Of a stretch of DNA of 19,315 nt, positions 1 through 6,384 are shown piece by piece. Positions within the stretch are counted from its first letter, which is position 1. Each line of letters opens with the position of its first letter. This stretch comes from an uncultured Hungatella sp. GTDB taxonomy: Bacteria > Bacillota > Clostridia > Lachnospirales > Lachnospiraceae. Location: contig CAJUJV010000047.1 of NCBI GenBank assembly GCA_910586845.1, positions 9,384-28,698 on the forward strand. The letters are read 5' to 3'. The position numbers were made by a program, and so were the translations under genes. The notes beneath the pieces are model-generated. The model was not told where the DNA came from. It saw nothing but the letters and a program-made list of their open reading frames with translations, and searched no databases.

Positions 1-223
1 CCAGGTCCGGATACAGATACATGTCTGTCTCTTCCATCCTGACAAACCCCTCTATGGCAGACCCGTCAAACATGCATCGGTTATCCAGGGCCTTTTCAAG
101 CTGTCCCGCCGTAATTGCCACATTTTTCAGCATTCCGAAAATATCCGTGAACTGAAGTCTGATAAATTCCACGTCCTCTTCTTCTACCATGCGGATAATA
201 TCTTCCTTGGTGTATCTTCCCAT
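1..223 (-). CDS. glnA: Glutamine synthetase type I, N-terminal part (cut by window edge)
   Basis: The 74 codons visible encode the N-terminus of a type I glutamine synthetase, which makes glutamine from glutamate, ammonia and ATP in the cytoplasm. The start reads MGRYTKEDIIRMVEEEDVEF, followed by the family's beta-grasp block with RLQFTDIFGMLKNVAIT and the strongly conserved FDGSAIEGF segment at about residues 53-61. The ATG at 223 is chosen because AAGGAG lies about 9 bases upstream. A second reading frame covers the same bases but has no family match. The catalytic domain lies outside the window. Two possible promoters and a terminator hairpin lie between it and aat, so nitrogen-responsive control by premature termination is possible but not shown. 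Confidence 0.93.
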   Translation of the reverse strand, partial: MGRYTKEDIIRMVEEEDVEFIRLQFTDIFGMLKNVAITAGQLEKALDNRCMFDGSAIEGFVRMEETDMYLYPDL

Positions 224-249
224 ACTTCCATTCTCCTTCTCATTCTGAT

Positions 250-278
250 ATTATACTCGAAACCTGAAGATCCGGCAA
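250..278 (-). promoter_or_regulatory. Proximal glnA promoter candidate
   Basis: On the minus strand there is a perfect TATAAT (250-255), a 17-base spacer and a weaker -35 TTGCCG (273-278). Transcription would start near 243 and give a leader of only about 20 bases that carries the glnA ribosome binding site. It lies downstream of the terminator hairpin at 314-366, so it would bypass it. Confidence 0.55.
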
Positions 279-313
279 CCCGGGTCTTCATCACAGAATC
301 CCGTTTCCTATAG

Positions 314-366
314 AAAAAAAGGACGTTACAGCAGTCATCGTCTCCAATGACTGCCATGCAACGTCC
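314..366 (-). terminator. Rho-independent terminator or attenuator between aat and glnA
   Basis: In minus-strand RNA an outer stem GGACGTT/AACGTCC (321-327 with 360-366) encloses a second stem, GCAGTCAT/ATGACTGC, with a short GGAGAC-containing loop. A run of seven U follows (314-320). It lies 40 bases after the aat stop, so it can end the aat message. It is also only about 10 bases after the start point of the promoter at 381-409, so it could act as an attenuator for glnA. Confidence 0.8.
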
Positions 367-380
367 TCGTCTACGTGTCA

Positions 381-409
381 AATATATCAGCAAGTTCGGG
401 ATTTGTCAA
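381..409 (-). promoter_or_regulatory. Strong promoter overlapping the end of aat, upstream of glnA
   Basis: TTGACA (404-409, partly inside the aat stop codon), an exact 17-base spacer and TATATT (381-386) are read on the minus strand. The predicted start near 374 would give an RNA of about 60 bases ending at the hairpin at 314-366, unless the polymerase reads through into glnA. Confidence 0.6.
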
Positions 410-1065
410 CTGGAAACCTGAAGTCCTTCCTGTAAAAGATGCTCAAAGGTCTCCCATGAAACATACTGCCCTCCCATATGCTCCAGATGATCCGTATGGA
501 ACTGACAGTCGATAAAGAGAAATCCCTTCTGCTCCAGAAATCTTGCAAAAGCGATCAGCGCCACCTTGGAACCGTTCTTCTTCTCCGAGAACATGCTCTC
601 TCCGAAAAAGCATTTTCCTATGGCCACGCCGTAGAGCCCTCCCGCCAGTTCTCCTTCTTCATACACCTCCACACTGACTGCATATCCTTCCCTGTGAAGT
701 TCCAGATAAGCCTCCTCCATCTCGTCGGTGATCCAGGTCCCCTCTTCAAACTCCCTCTTTATCCTGCAGTGGTGCATGGTATCCTGAAAATCTCTGTTCA
801 CAAATATCTGATATGTGTGTTTTCTGATGTATTTCTTCATGGAGTGTGATATGTGGATGTCCTCCGGAAAGATGAGAAACCGATTTCTGGGACACCACCA
901 TAAGATCTCCTCCCCCGGGTTATACCAGGGAAAAATCCCGTGGGTGTAGGCCAGCAGCAGCCGGTCCACACTCAGGTCCCCGCCTACAGCCAGAAGTCCG
1001 TCCTCTCTGGCCAGATCCGGGGTTGGAAAGCTGATCTCATTCTGTCTTAAACGGTATACGGGCAT
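406..1065 (-). CDS. aat: Leucyl/phenylalanyl-tRNA-protein transferase
   Basis: This 219-residue protein matches Aat, which adds Leu or Phe from tRNA to proteins with N-terminal Lys or Arg and so marks them for ClpS/ClpAP-type turnover in the cytoplasm. Family landmarks are FPTPDLAREDGLLAVGGDLS near the N-terminus, then YTHGIFPWYNPGEEILWW, then the CoA-acetyltransferase-like core with GGLYGVAIGKCFFGESMFS and the block FIDCQFHTDHLEHMGG near the C-terminus. Length is close to the E. coli enzyme (about 234). An upstream in-frame ATG at 1071 overlaps the Shine-Dalgarno sequence (GAGG), so the ATG at 1065, with a 6-base spacing, is preferred. It lies 95 bases after ugd with no terminator between, so co-transcription with ugd is likely. 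Confidence 0.95.
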   Translation of the reverse strand: MPVYRLRQNEISFPTPDLAREDGLLAVGGDLSVDRLLLAYTHGIFPWYNPGEEILWWCPRNRFLIFPEDIHISHSMKKYIRKHTYQIFVNRDFQDTMHHCRIKREFEEGTWITDEMEEAYLELHREGYAVSVEVYEEGELAGGLYGVAIGKCFFGESMFSEKKNGSKVALIAFARFLEQKGFLFIDCQFHTDHLEHMGGQYVSWETFEHLLQEGLQVSS

Positions 1066-1160
1066 AATCATCCTCTTTTCGCTGTCACTGCCGCCGTCCG
1101 CGGCCTGCTGTCTGGTGTACTGTCAATTTGCAGCCGTCCTGTCTGAAAACTGCTGCCGGT

Positions 1161-2417
1161 TTAATCTCTTCGGAACAGATCCCTGGTATACACTTTTTCC
1201 CTCACATCGTCCAGCACGCTGTCATACCGGTTGGCGATGATACAGTCGCACATGGCCTTGAATCTGTCAAGGTCGTGGATCACCTGGCTTCCGAAAAATG
1301 TGCTGCCCTCCTCCAGTGTAGGTTCGTAGACCACTACCACCGCTCCCTTGGCTTTGATCCGCTTCATGATCCCCTGGATAGAGGACTGGCGGAAATTGTC
1401 GGAATTGCTCTTCATGGTAAGCCGGTAGACGCCGATGATGCACTGGCGCTCCTTGGCGGCATCGTAATCGTTGCGGCTGTAATAGTCATAATATCCTGCC
1501 GTGGTCAGAACCCGGTCCGCGATAAAATCCTTCCTGGTCCGGTTGCTCTCCACGATGGCCTCGATCAGGTTCTCCGGCACATCGGAATAGTTGGCCAGGA
1601 GCTGTTTGGTATCCTTGGGCAGGCAATAACCGCCGTAGCCGAAGGATGGATTGTTGTAATGGGAACCGATTCTGGGATCCAGGCAGACTCCCTCGATAAT
1701 GGACCTGGTATCCAGTCCCTTCATCTCCGCATAGGTATCCAGCTCGTTAAAGTAAGATACCCTGAGAGCCAGGTAGGTGTTGGCAAACAGCTTCACCGCC
1801 TCCGCCTCCGTAAATCCCATGAACAGAACATCCACGGATTCCTTCAGCGCTCCCTCTTTTAAGAGATCCGCAAATTCTTTTGCCTCATTGAGAAGCTTCT
1901 CGTCATCTCTGTCAACTCCCACGATAATCCTGCTGGGGTACAGATTGTCATACAGTGCCCTGGACTCCCGCAGAAATTCCGGGCTGAACAGGATGTTGGA
2001 GGTGTGGTACTTCTGCCGTACCGACTTCGTATAGCCTACAGGTACTGTAGATTTGATCACCATGACCGCTTCCGGATTCGCCTTCAATACCAGCTCGATT
2101 ACAGCCTCCACCGCAGAAGTGTCGAAAAAATTCTTCCGGCTGTCGTAGTTGGTGGGGGCGGCGATGATCACATAATCCGCCTGCCGATAAGCCTCCTCCC
2201 CATCCAGGGTGGCCGTCAGATCCAGCTCCTTGTGAGCCAGATAGTCCTCGATCTCCGCATCCTGGATAGGCGAGATCCCGGCATTCAGCTTCTCCACTTT
2301 CTCAGGCAGGATATCTACCGCATAGACCCTGTGATGCTGAGATAAAAGCACTGCCAGGGATAATCCTACGTAACCTGTTCCGGCCACGGCTATGGTAACC
2401 GGGTTTTGTCTGTCCAT
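1161..2417 (-). CDS. ugd: UDP-glucose 6-dehydrogenase
   Basis: The product (418 residues from this start) is an NAD-dependent dehydrogenase that oxidises UDP-glucose to UDP-glucuronate for capsule or wall polysaccharide synthesis. It has the N-terminal Rossmann motif GTGYVGLS (residues 13-20), VIKSTVPVG (about 120-128), FSPEFLRE (about 144-151), the central block EGVCLDPRIGSHYNNPSFGY and the catalytic cysteine in GGYCLPKD (C265). The C-terminal domain keeps GVYRLTMKSNSDNFR and ends in KVYTRDLF, as in E. coli Ugd (388 residues). The extra length is partly a short insertion near residues 305-325. The ATG at 2417 is preferred, with GGAGG 11 bases upstream. The in-frame ATG at 2450 has AAGGA abutting the start and would leave only about 11 bases of leader. 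Confidence 0.95.
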   Translation of the reverse strand: MDRQNPVTIAVAGTGYVGLSLAVLLSQHHRVYAVDILPEKVEKLNAGISPIQDAEIEDYLAHKELDLTATLDGEEAYRQADYVIIAAPTNYDSRKNFFDTSAVEAVIELVLKANPEAVMVIKSTVPVGYTKSVRQKYHTSNILFSPEFLRESRALYDNLYPSRIIVGVDRDDEKLLNEAKEFADLLKEGALKESVDVLFMGFTEAEAVKLFANTYLALRVSYFNELDTYAEMKGLDTRSIIEGVCLDPRIGSHYNNPSFGYGGYCLPKDTKQLLANYSDVPENLIEAIVESNRTRKDFIADRVLTTAGYYDYYSRNDYDAAKERQCIIGVYRLTMKSNSDNFRQSSIQGIMKRIKAKGAVVVVYEPTLEEGSTFFGSQVIHDLDRFKAMCDCIIANRYDSVLDDVREKVYTRDLFRRD

Positions 2418-2467
2418 AATGATTCGTTCCTCCGCATTTTCCTGCTGCATTCCTTATGCATACTTCT

Positions 2468-2496
2468 ATTATATATGGTGGGAGGGGAATATACAA
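2468..2496 (-). promoter_or_regulatory. Promoter for ugd-aat
   Basis: On the minus strand there is TATAAT at 2468-2473, a 17-base spacer and TTGTAT at 2491-2496. The predicted start lies about 44 bases before the preferred ugd start codon and just after the cadA terminator. Confidence 0.6.
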
Positions 2497-2521
2497 GGGA
2501 TTTTGGAAATAGTTTTCAATT

Positions 2522-2563
2522 GTCAGAAAAGACGGCACAGAGGTCTTTCTCCTCCATGCCGTC
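2522..2563 (-). terminator. Terminator of the metal-resistance operon
   Basis: In minus-strand RNA GACGGCA pairs with TGCCGTC (2557-2563 with 2531-2537), with an inner GAGG/CCTC stem. TTTTCTG follows. It lies directly after the P-type ATPase stop codon. Confidence 0.85.
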
Positions 2564-2573
2564 TCTTTCAGAA

Positions 2574-4505
2574 TCACTCTCCACGCTTATATCCCAGGGC
2601 CCGAATGGCGTTTAAGATAGCCAGCACCGATACTCCCACATCGCCGAACACTGCCGCCCACATGGAGGCCATGCCGCAGGCCACCAGAACCAGCACCAGC
2701 ACCTTGACGCCGATGGCAAAGACGATGTTCTGCCGGACGATACCCACGGTCTTTCTTGCGATGCGGATACCGTCCACGATCTTGGAAGGCTCATCGTTCA
2801 TGATCACCACATCTGCCGCCTCCACCGCCGCGTCGGACCCGATACCGCCCATGGCGATGCCTACATCCGCCCTGGCCAGCACGGGAGCATCGTTGATGCC
2901 GTCCCCCACAAAAGCCAGCGTCCTGCCCTCCGGCGTATTTTTCAGAAGGTCTTCCACTTTCTGTACCTTGTCTCCCGGCAGCAGACCGCCGTATACCTGA
3001 TCCAGGCCCAGCTTTTCTCCTACGGCCTTTCCCACGGACTCCCTGTCTCCTGTCAGCATCACCAGGTTTCTGACGCCCTCTCTCCTGAGGCCTTTCAGCG
3101 CCTCCGGTACGTCCTCTCTGACCGTGTCGGCGATCACCAGAACTCCTAATAATTTTTTCCCGTCCGACAGATACAGAGCGGTCCCCGCCGCGGCCATCTG
3201 TCCTGACACCGGGATCCCCTGTGCGGTCATCAGCTTCTCATTGCCGATGTACAGCTCCATGACCTCTTCTCTGCCGCCGTTTTCCTTTTCCGTCCCGGTC
3301 TGGTTTTCTGTCCTGATCTGCACATGCATCCCGTGGCCGGCGATCTCTTCCACCGACAGGATCCGCTCTCCGTCAAATTCCGTTTCCCCGCGGTTTTTCT
3401 CAAAAGCCTCCTTCACGGACAATGCGATGGGGTGGTTGGAATGATACTCTCCGTAAGCCGCCAGTTCCAGAAGCTGTTCCCGGCTGTATCCCGGCGCCGG
3501 TTCTGCTTCGGTCACCTGAAATCTTCCCGTAGTCAGCGTTCCGGTCTTGTCAAATACCACCGTATCCAGATTCCCCATGGCCTCCAAATAGTTGCTGCCC
3601 TTCATCAGGATCCCCTGCCTGGAAGCCGCTCCCAAACCTCCGAAGAAGCTTAAGGGGACCGAGATCACCAGCGCGCAGGGGCAGGACACTACCAGAAAAC
3701 TGCAGGCCCGGTATACCCAGACAGACCAGGACCCGCCCAGAAGCAGAGGCGGCGCAAGAGCCAGGGCCAGGGCCAGGATTACCACGATCGGAGTATAAAC
3801 CCTGGCAAATCTGGTGATAAAATTTTCCGCTTTTGCCTTTCTGGAGCTGGCGTTCTCCACTAGTTCCAGAATCCTGGCCACTGTGGAGTCGTCAAACAGC
3901 TTCGTCACCTGAACTTCCAGAACCCCGTTTATGTTGATGGAGCCGCTGACCACGGATTCTCCCTCCGTGACCTCCACCGGGATACTCTCCCCTGTCAACG
4001 CCTTGGTGTCCAGGCTGGAACTTCCCTTTATGACCACTCCGTCCAGGGGCACCTTCTCCCCCGGTTTTATGAGGATCACTTCCCCGATCTCCACTTCATC
4101 CGGCTCCACCTGCTCCTCATGTCCCTCCCGGAGCACATTGGCATAGTCCGGATTGATATCCATAAGATTGGTAATGGACTTTCTGGAACGGTTCACCGCG
4201 TAGTCGCTGAACAGTTCCCCTACCTGATAGAACAGCATAACCGCCACGGCCTCTTCCAGCTCTCCCACTGCGATGGCTCCGAAGGTAGCCACCGTCATAA
4301 GGAAATTCTCGTCAAACACCTGTCCGTGGCGGATATTTCTCAGAGCCTTCAGCGGAATATCATAACCGGCCGCCAGATAAGAGGCCAAAAACAGTATCCA
4401 GTCCAGGGGATGGCCTCCCTCGGTGATAATTCCTCCTACGAGAAGTACGGCGCTTACAGTCAGGCGGATAATCATCTTTTTCTGCTTCTTTGTCATCATT
4501 CTCAC
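2574..4505 (-). CDS. cadA: Zn/Cd/Pb-transporting P1B-type ATPase (CadA/ZntA-like)
   Basis: This membrane ATPase of about 643 residues exports divalent soft metals (Zn, Cd, Pb). Visible motifs are TGES in the actuator domain (about 171-174), the metal-binding CPC in a membrane helix (about 275-277, context VSCPCALVISVPLS), the phosphorylated aspartate in DKTGTLT (about 319), SNHPIA in the nucleotide domain and GDGINDAPVLA near the C-terminus. The last helices carry NIVFAIGVK and DVGVSVLAILNAIR, whose Lys and Asp are typical of the P1B-2 zinc/cadmium group. It has no N-terminal HMA metal-binding domain, so it is shorter than ZntA. Start choice: GTG at 4505 lies 6 bases after AGGAGG, while ATG at 4499 lies 12 bases after it. 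The gene directly follows the repressor gene, whose stop is at 4517. Confidence 0.94.
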   Translation of the reverse strand: MRMMTKKQKKMIIRLTVSAVLLVGGIITEGGHPLDWILFLASYLAAGYDIPLKALRNIRHGQVFDENFLMTVATFGAIAVGELEEAVAVMLFYQVGELFSDYAVNRSRKSITNLMDINPDYANVLREGHEEQVEPDEVEIGEVILIKPGEKVPLDGVVIKGSSSLDTKALTGESIPVEVTEGESVVSGSININGVLEVQVTKLFDDSTVARILELVENASSRKAKAENFITRFARVYTPIVVILALALALAPPLLLGGSWSVWVYRACSFLVVSCPCALVISVPLSFFGGLGAASRQGILMKGSNYLEAMGNLDTVVFDKTGTLTTGRFQVTEAEPAPGYSREQLLELAAYGEYHSNHPIALSVKEAFEKNRGETEFDGERILSVEEIAGHGMHVQIRTENQTGTEKENGGREEVMELYIGNEKLMTAQGIPVSGQMAAAGTALYLSDGKKLLGVLVIADTVREDVPEALKGLRREGVRNLVMLTGDRESVGKAVGEKLGLDQVYGGLLPGDKVQKVEDLLKNTPEGRTLAFVGDGINDAPVLARADVGIAMGGIGSDAAVEAADVVIMNDEPSKIVDGIRIARKTVGIVRQNIVFAIGVKVLVLVLVACGMASMWAAVFGDVGVSVLAILNAIRALGYKRGE

Positions 4506-4516
4506 AGATTCCCTCC

Positions 4517-4897
4517 TCACTCATTAATGTGTTCCATACCCTGGGCCAGGATGGTCTGGATGTGGCCGTCGGACAGGGAGTAAAATACGGTCTTTCCGTC
4601 CCGCCGGAACTTCACCAGCCGCATCTGCTTTAACACTCTCAGCTGGTGGGAGATGGCAGACTGGCCCATCTGAAGCAGAGTGGCAATGTCACAGACGCAC
4701 ATCTCCGACTGGCTCAGCACATATAAGATCTTAATCCTTGTAGAGTCTCCGAACACCTTGAAAAACTCCGACAGTTCCAGAAGCTCCTGCTCTTCCGGCA
4801 GCACTTTCTCCACCTTTTCCACGATGTCCTCATGGACATGCATGAATTCACAGACGCCTTCCTGTACTTCCTGCTCTATTCTTTCATGGTCTGTCAT
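4517..4897 (-). CDS. ArsR/SmtB-family metal-sensing repressor
   Basis: This 126-residue winged-helix repressor should release its operator when it binds Zn, Cd or Pb. The DNA-recognition region is LLQMGQSAISHQLRVLKQM (about 74-92) and the wing follows with RRDGKTVFYSL. D110, H112, H123 and E126 have exactly the spacing of the SmtB alpha5 zinc site (D104, H106, H117, E120). C16 and H20 in the N-terminal arm, with C67, C69 and D70 in the EMCVCD motif, form an alpha3N site that mixes SmtB (Cys-x3-His arm) and CadC (CVC) features. ATG at 4897 is chosen over ATG at 4918 because GAGAGG lies 9 bases upstream, while the earlier ATG sits inside the operator without a ribosome site. It forms an operon with the P1B-ATPase. 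Confidence 0.94.
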   Translation of the reverse strand: MTDHERIEQEVQEGVCEFMHVHEDIVEKVEKVLPEEQELLELSEFFKVFGDSTRIKILYVLSQSEMCVCDIATLLQMGQSAISHQLRVLKQMRLVKFRRDGKTVFYSLSDGHIQTILAQGMEHINE

Positions 4898-4915
4898 ATT
4901 GTTGAACCTCTCTTT

Positions 4916-4937
4916 CATATGAACAATTATTCATATG
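4916..4937. promoter_or_regulatory. SmtB/CadC-type palindromic operator
   Basis: A 22-base palindrome has perfect 8-base arms, CATATGAA and TTCATATG, around a 6-base centre. The core TGAACAATTATTCA is nearly identical to the 12-2-12 operators of the SmtB/CzrA family as I recall them. It covers the predicted transcription start of the repressor gene. Confidence 0.85.
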
Positions 4938-4940
4938 TTT

Positions 4941-4968
4941 ATATTATCACATTTTCAAAAATTGTCAA
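4941..4968 (-). promoter_or_regulatory. Promoter of the metal-resistance operon
   Basis: A consensus TTGACA (4963-4968) and a -10 element TAATAT (4941-4946) are 16 bases apart on the minus strand. The predicted start lies within the palindrome at 4916-4937, as expected for repression by promoter occlusion. Confidence 0.65.
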
Positions 4969-4988
4969 CCCCCTTTGTTGTATAAATA

Positions 4989-5017
4989 TTGCATGTAATA
5001 AAAAGGTACAGTATAAT
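4989..5017 (+). promoter_or_regulatory. Promoter of the phosphoesterase-rubrerythrin gene
   Basis: A perfect TATAAT (5012-5017) lies 17 bases after a weak -35 TTGCAT (4989-4994). The predicted start is near 5024, just before the AAAGGAG ribosome site. Confidence 0.55.
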
Positions 5018-5046
5018 GACGGGAGAAAGGAGACAGAAAGATACCA

Positions 5047-6309
5047 ATGAACAGGAAAAAAATGATAAAAGTAATAGATCCCGTCATCAGACTTCCCCAT
5101 GTCCATTCCATAGGGGTTATCGGCGATCCGGGATGCGAAGGGCTCGGCACCTATAATATGAAGGTATATGCCGGAGCGCTGGAGGAAAGCGGAAAAGATG
5201 ACATCACCCTGATTGCCGGCGATCTGGTGCCCGAGGGAACGAAGCATTACTATGAGGCGATCCGGGAGATGACCGAACTTCTGGCAGGCAACGATGTGTA
5301 CTGTCTTCGGGGCAACCACGACACCGGAGATTATATGGAATATTTCGGCGAGAAAAATTATGCCCTGCTGACAGCGGACTTTGCTGTGGTGGTGCTGGAC
5401 AATGCCATTCGGTCTTTTGAGGAACAGGGTCTGTCCCTTCTGGCCCGGGTTCTTGCCATGGATGAGGTACAGCAGGTCATTATTGCATTTCATATTCCGG
5501 TGCCCAACCATTTTATTCTCAACTGTGTTTCCCAGGAGGAATTTTCCCGTCTCAGGGATACCTATATGCCCTGGAAAGAAAAAGTAAAATACCTGGTCTG
5601 CGGCCATGTCCATTCCCGGTTTGAAGACCTGGTCGACGGCATCCCTCTGATCTGCACCGGAGGCGGCGGAGCCATGATTGAGGATGTGTCTCAGGATATA
5701 CGTGCATGGGATGTGGAGCATCATATCGTCCATTTTTATGCAGAGGACGGCAGGGTGAAACACAGGATCTCCGATCTTTCCGAAGACTGCTACAGACGGG
5801 AGAGGGAAGACGATATTCTGAGGCGAAAGCTTGAAGAGACAGTACAAGGAGAACTGACGGCTCATTTTCAATACCTGATGTTTGCAGACCGGGCCGGAAG
5901 GAGAGGTCTGGAAAACATGGCCGGCCTTTTCCAGGCTCTGGCGGCCTCCGAGTATTATCATGCCAGGAATTTTTATTCGGTTCTGGACCGCCCGGCTCCT
6001 TTTACGGAGTCGGCAGGCAGTTTTGTGCCGGGAGAACGATTTGAATATGAGCATTTCTACCGGATGATGGCAGACTATGCCCAGGAGAATAAAAGTCCGC
6101 TTGCCAGACAGGCGTATGCCGGAGCAGCGGCAGCGGAAAAAGTCCATGCCTGCCTTTTAAAACAGGCGGCAGATATGGAGAATTATTCGGCGGCTCCTGT
6201 CTATGTCTGTCCGATCTGCGGATACGTGATGACGGAAGATTCCCTGCCGGATCGCTGCCCCGTGTGCGGCGGCCCCAGGCGGCAGTATGAAAAATTCGGA
6301 GAAGCATAG
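5047..6309 (+). CDS. Metallophosphoesterase-rubrerythrin-rubredoxin fusion protein
   Basis: This 420-residue cytoplasmic protein joins two folds. Residues about 20-245 are a calcineurin-like phosphoesterase: GDPG (27), AGDLVPEG (D59), RGNHDTGD (N90, H91), AFHIP (H149) and CGHVHS (H187, H189). The first motif reads DPG where DxH is usual. Residues about 258-375 are a rubrerythrin four-helix diiron domain: GELTAHFQY (E269), ASEYYHARNFY (E302, H305), GERFEYEH (330-337) and AEKVHA (E364, H367). Residues 386-415 are a rubredoxin-like knob with CPICG (C388, C391) and CPVCG (C404, C407). No signal peptide is seen. The rubrerythrin half suggests peroxide or oxygen stress; the phosphoesterase substrate is unknown. 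The AAAGGAG site is 14 bases from the ATG at 5047, so the ATG at 5062 (AGGA 5 bases upstream) is a real alternative. Confidence 0.9.
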   Translation: MNRKKMIKVIDPVIRLPHVHSIGVIGDPGCEGLGTYNMKVYAGALEESGKDDITLIAGDLVPEGTKHYYEAIREMTELLAGNDVYCLRGNHDTGDYMEYFGEKNYALLTADFAVVVLDNAIRSFEEQGLSLLARVLAMDEVQQVIIAFHIPVPNHFILNCVSQEEFSRLRDTYMPWKEKVKYLVCGHVHSRFEDLVDGIPLICTGGGGAMIEDVSQDIRAWDVEHHIVHFYAEDGRVKHRISDLSEDCYRREREDDILRRKLEETVQGELTAHFQYLMFADRAGRRGLENMAGLFQALAASEYYHARNFYSVLDRPAPFTESAGSFVPGERFEYEHFYRMMADYAQENKSPLARQAYAGAAAAEKVHACLLKQAADMENYSAAPVYVCPICGYVMTEDSLPDRCPVCGGPRRQYEKFGEA

Positions 6310-6340
6310 GAGATAAACCTCTGACATAAAGAAAGAACCC

Positions 6341-6378
6341 TATGGGGCTGCTCCGTAAAAATGCAAAGCAGCCCCATA
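6341..6378. terminator. Bidirectional terminator between convergent genes
   Basis: TATGGGGCTGCT (6341-6352) pairs perfectly with AGCAGCCCCATA (6367-6378), a 12-base stem with a 14-base loop. CGGCTTTTA follows on the plus strand, and GGGTTCTTTCTTT on the minus strand. It serves both the fusion gene and the permease gene. Confidence 0.85.
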
Positions 6379-6384
6379 CGGCTT

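Noticed and set aside
184..393. 69-residue minus-strand frame upstream of and overlapping glnA
   Set aside because: It reads through the terminator hairpin and one promoter and is out of frame with glnA. It has a poor start context and no family resemblance. A regulatory leader peptide cannot be fully excluded but is not supported.
1128..1862. 244-residue plus-strand frame opposite ugd
   Set aside because: It is opposite a gene aligned end to end with known Ugd. No supporting motifs or ribosome site.
4939..6147. 402-residue reading frame on the minus strand opposite the phosphoesterase-rubrerythrin gene
   Set aside because: It is antisense to a gene with clear domain motifs, has no family-like motifs of its own, and its end runs through the promoter of the metal operon.
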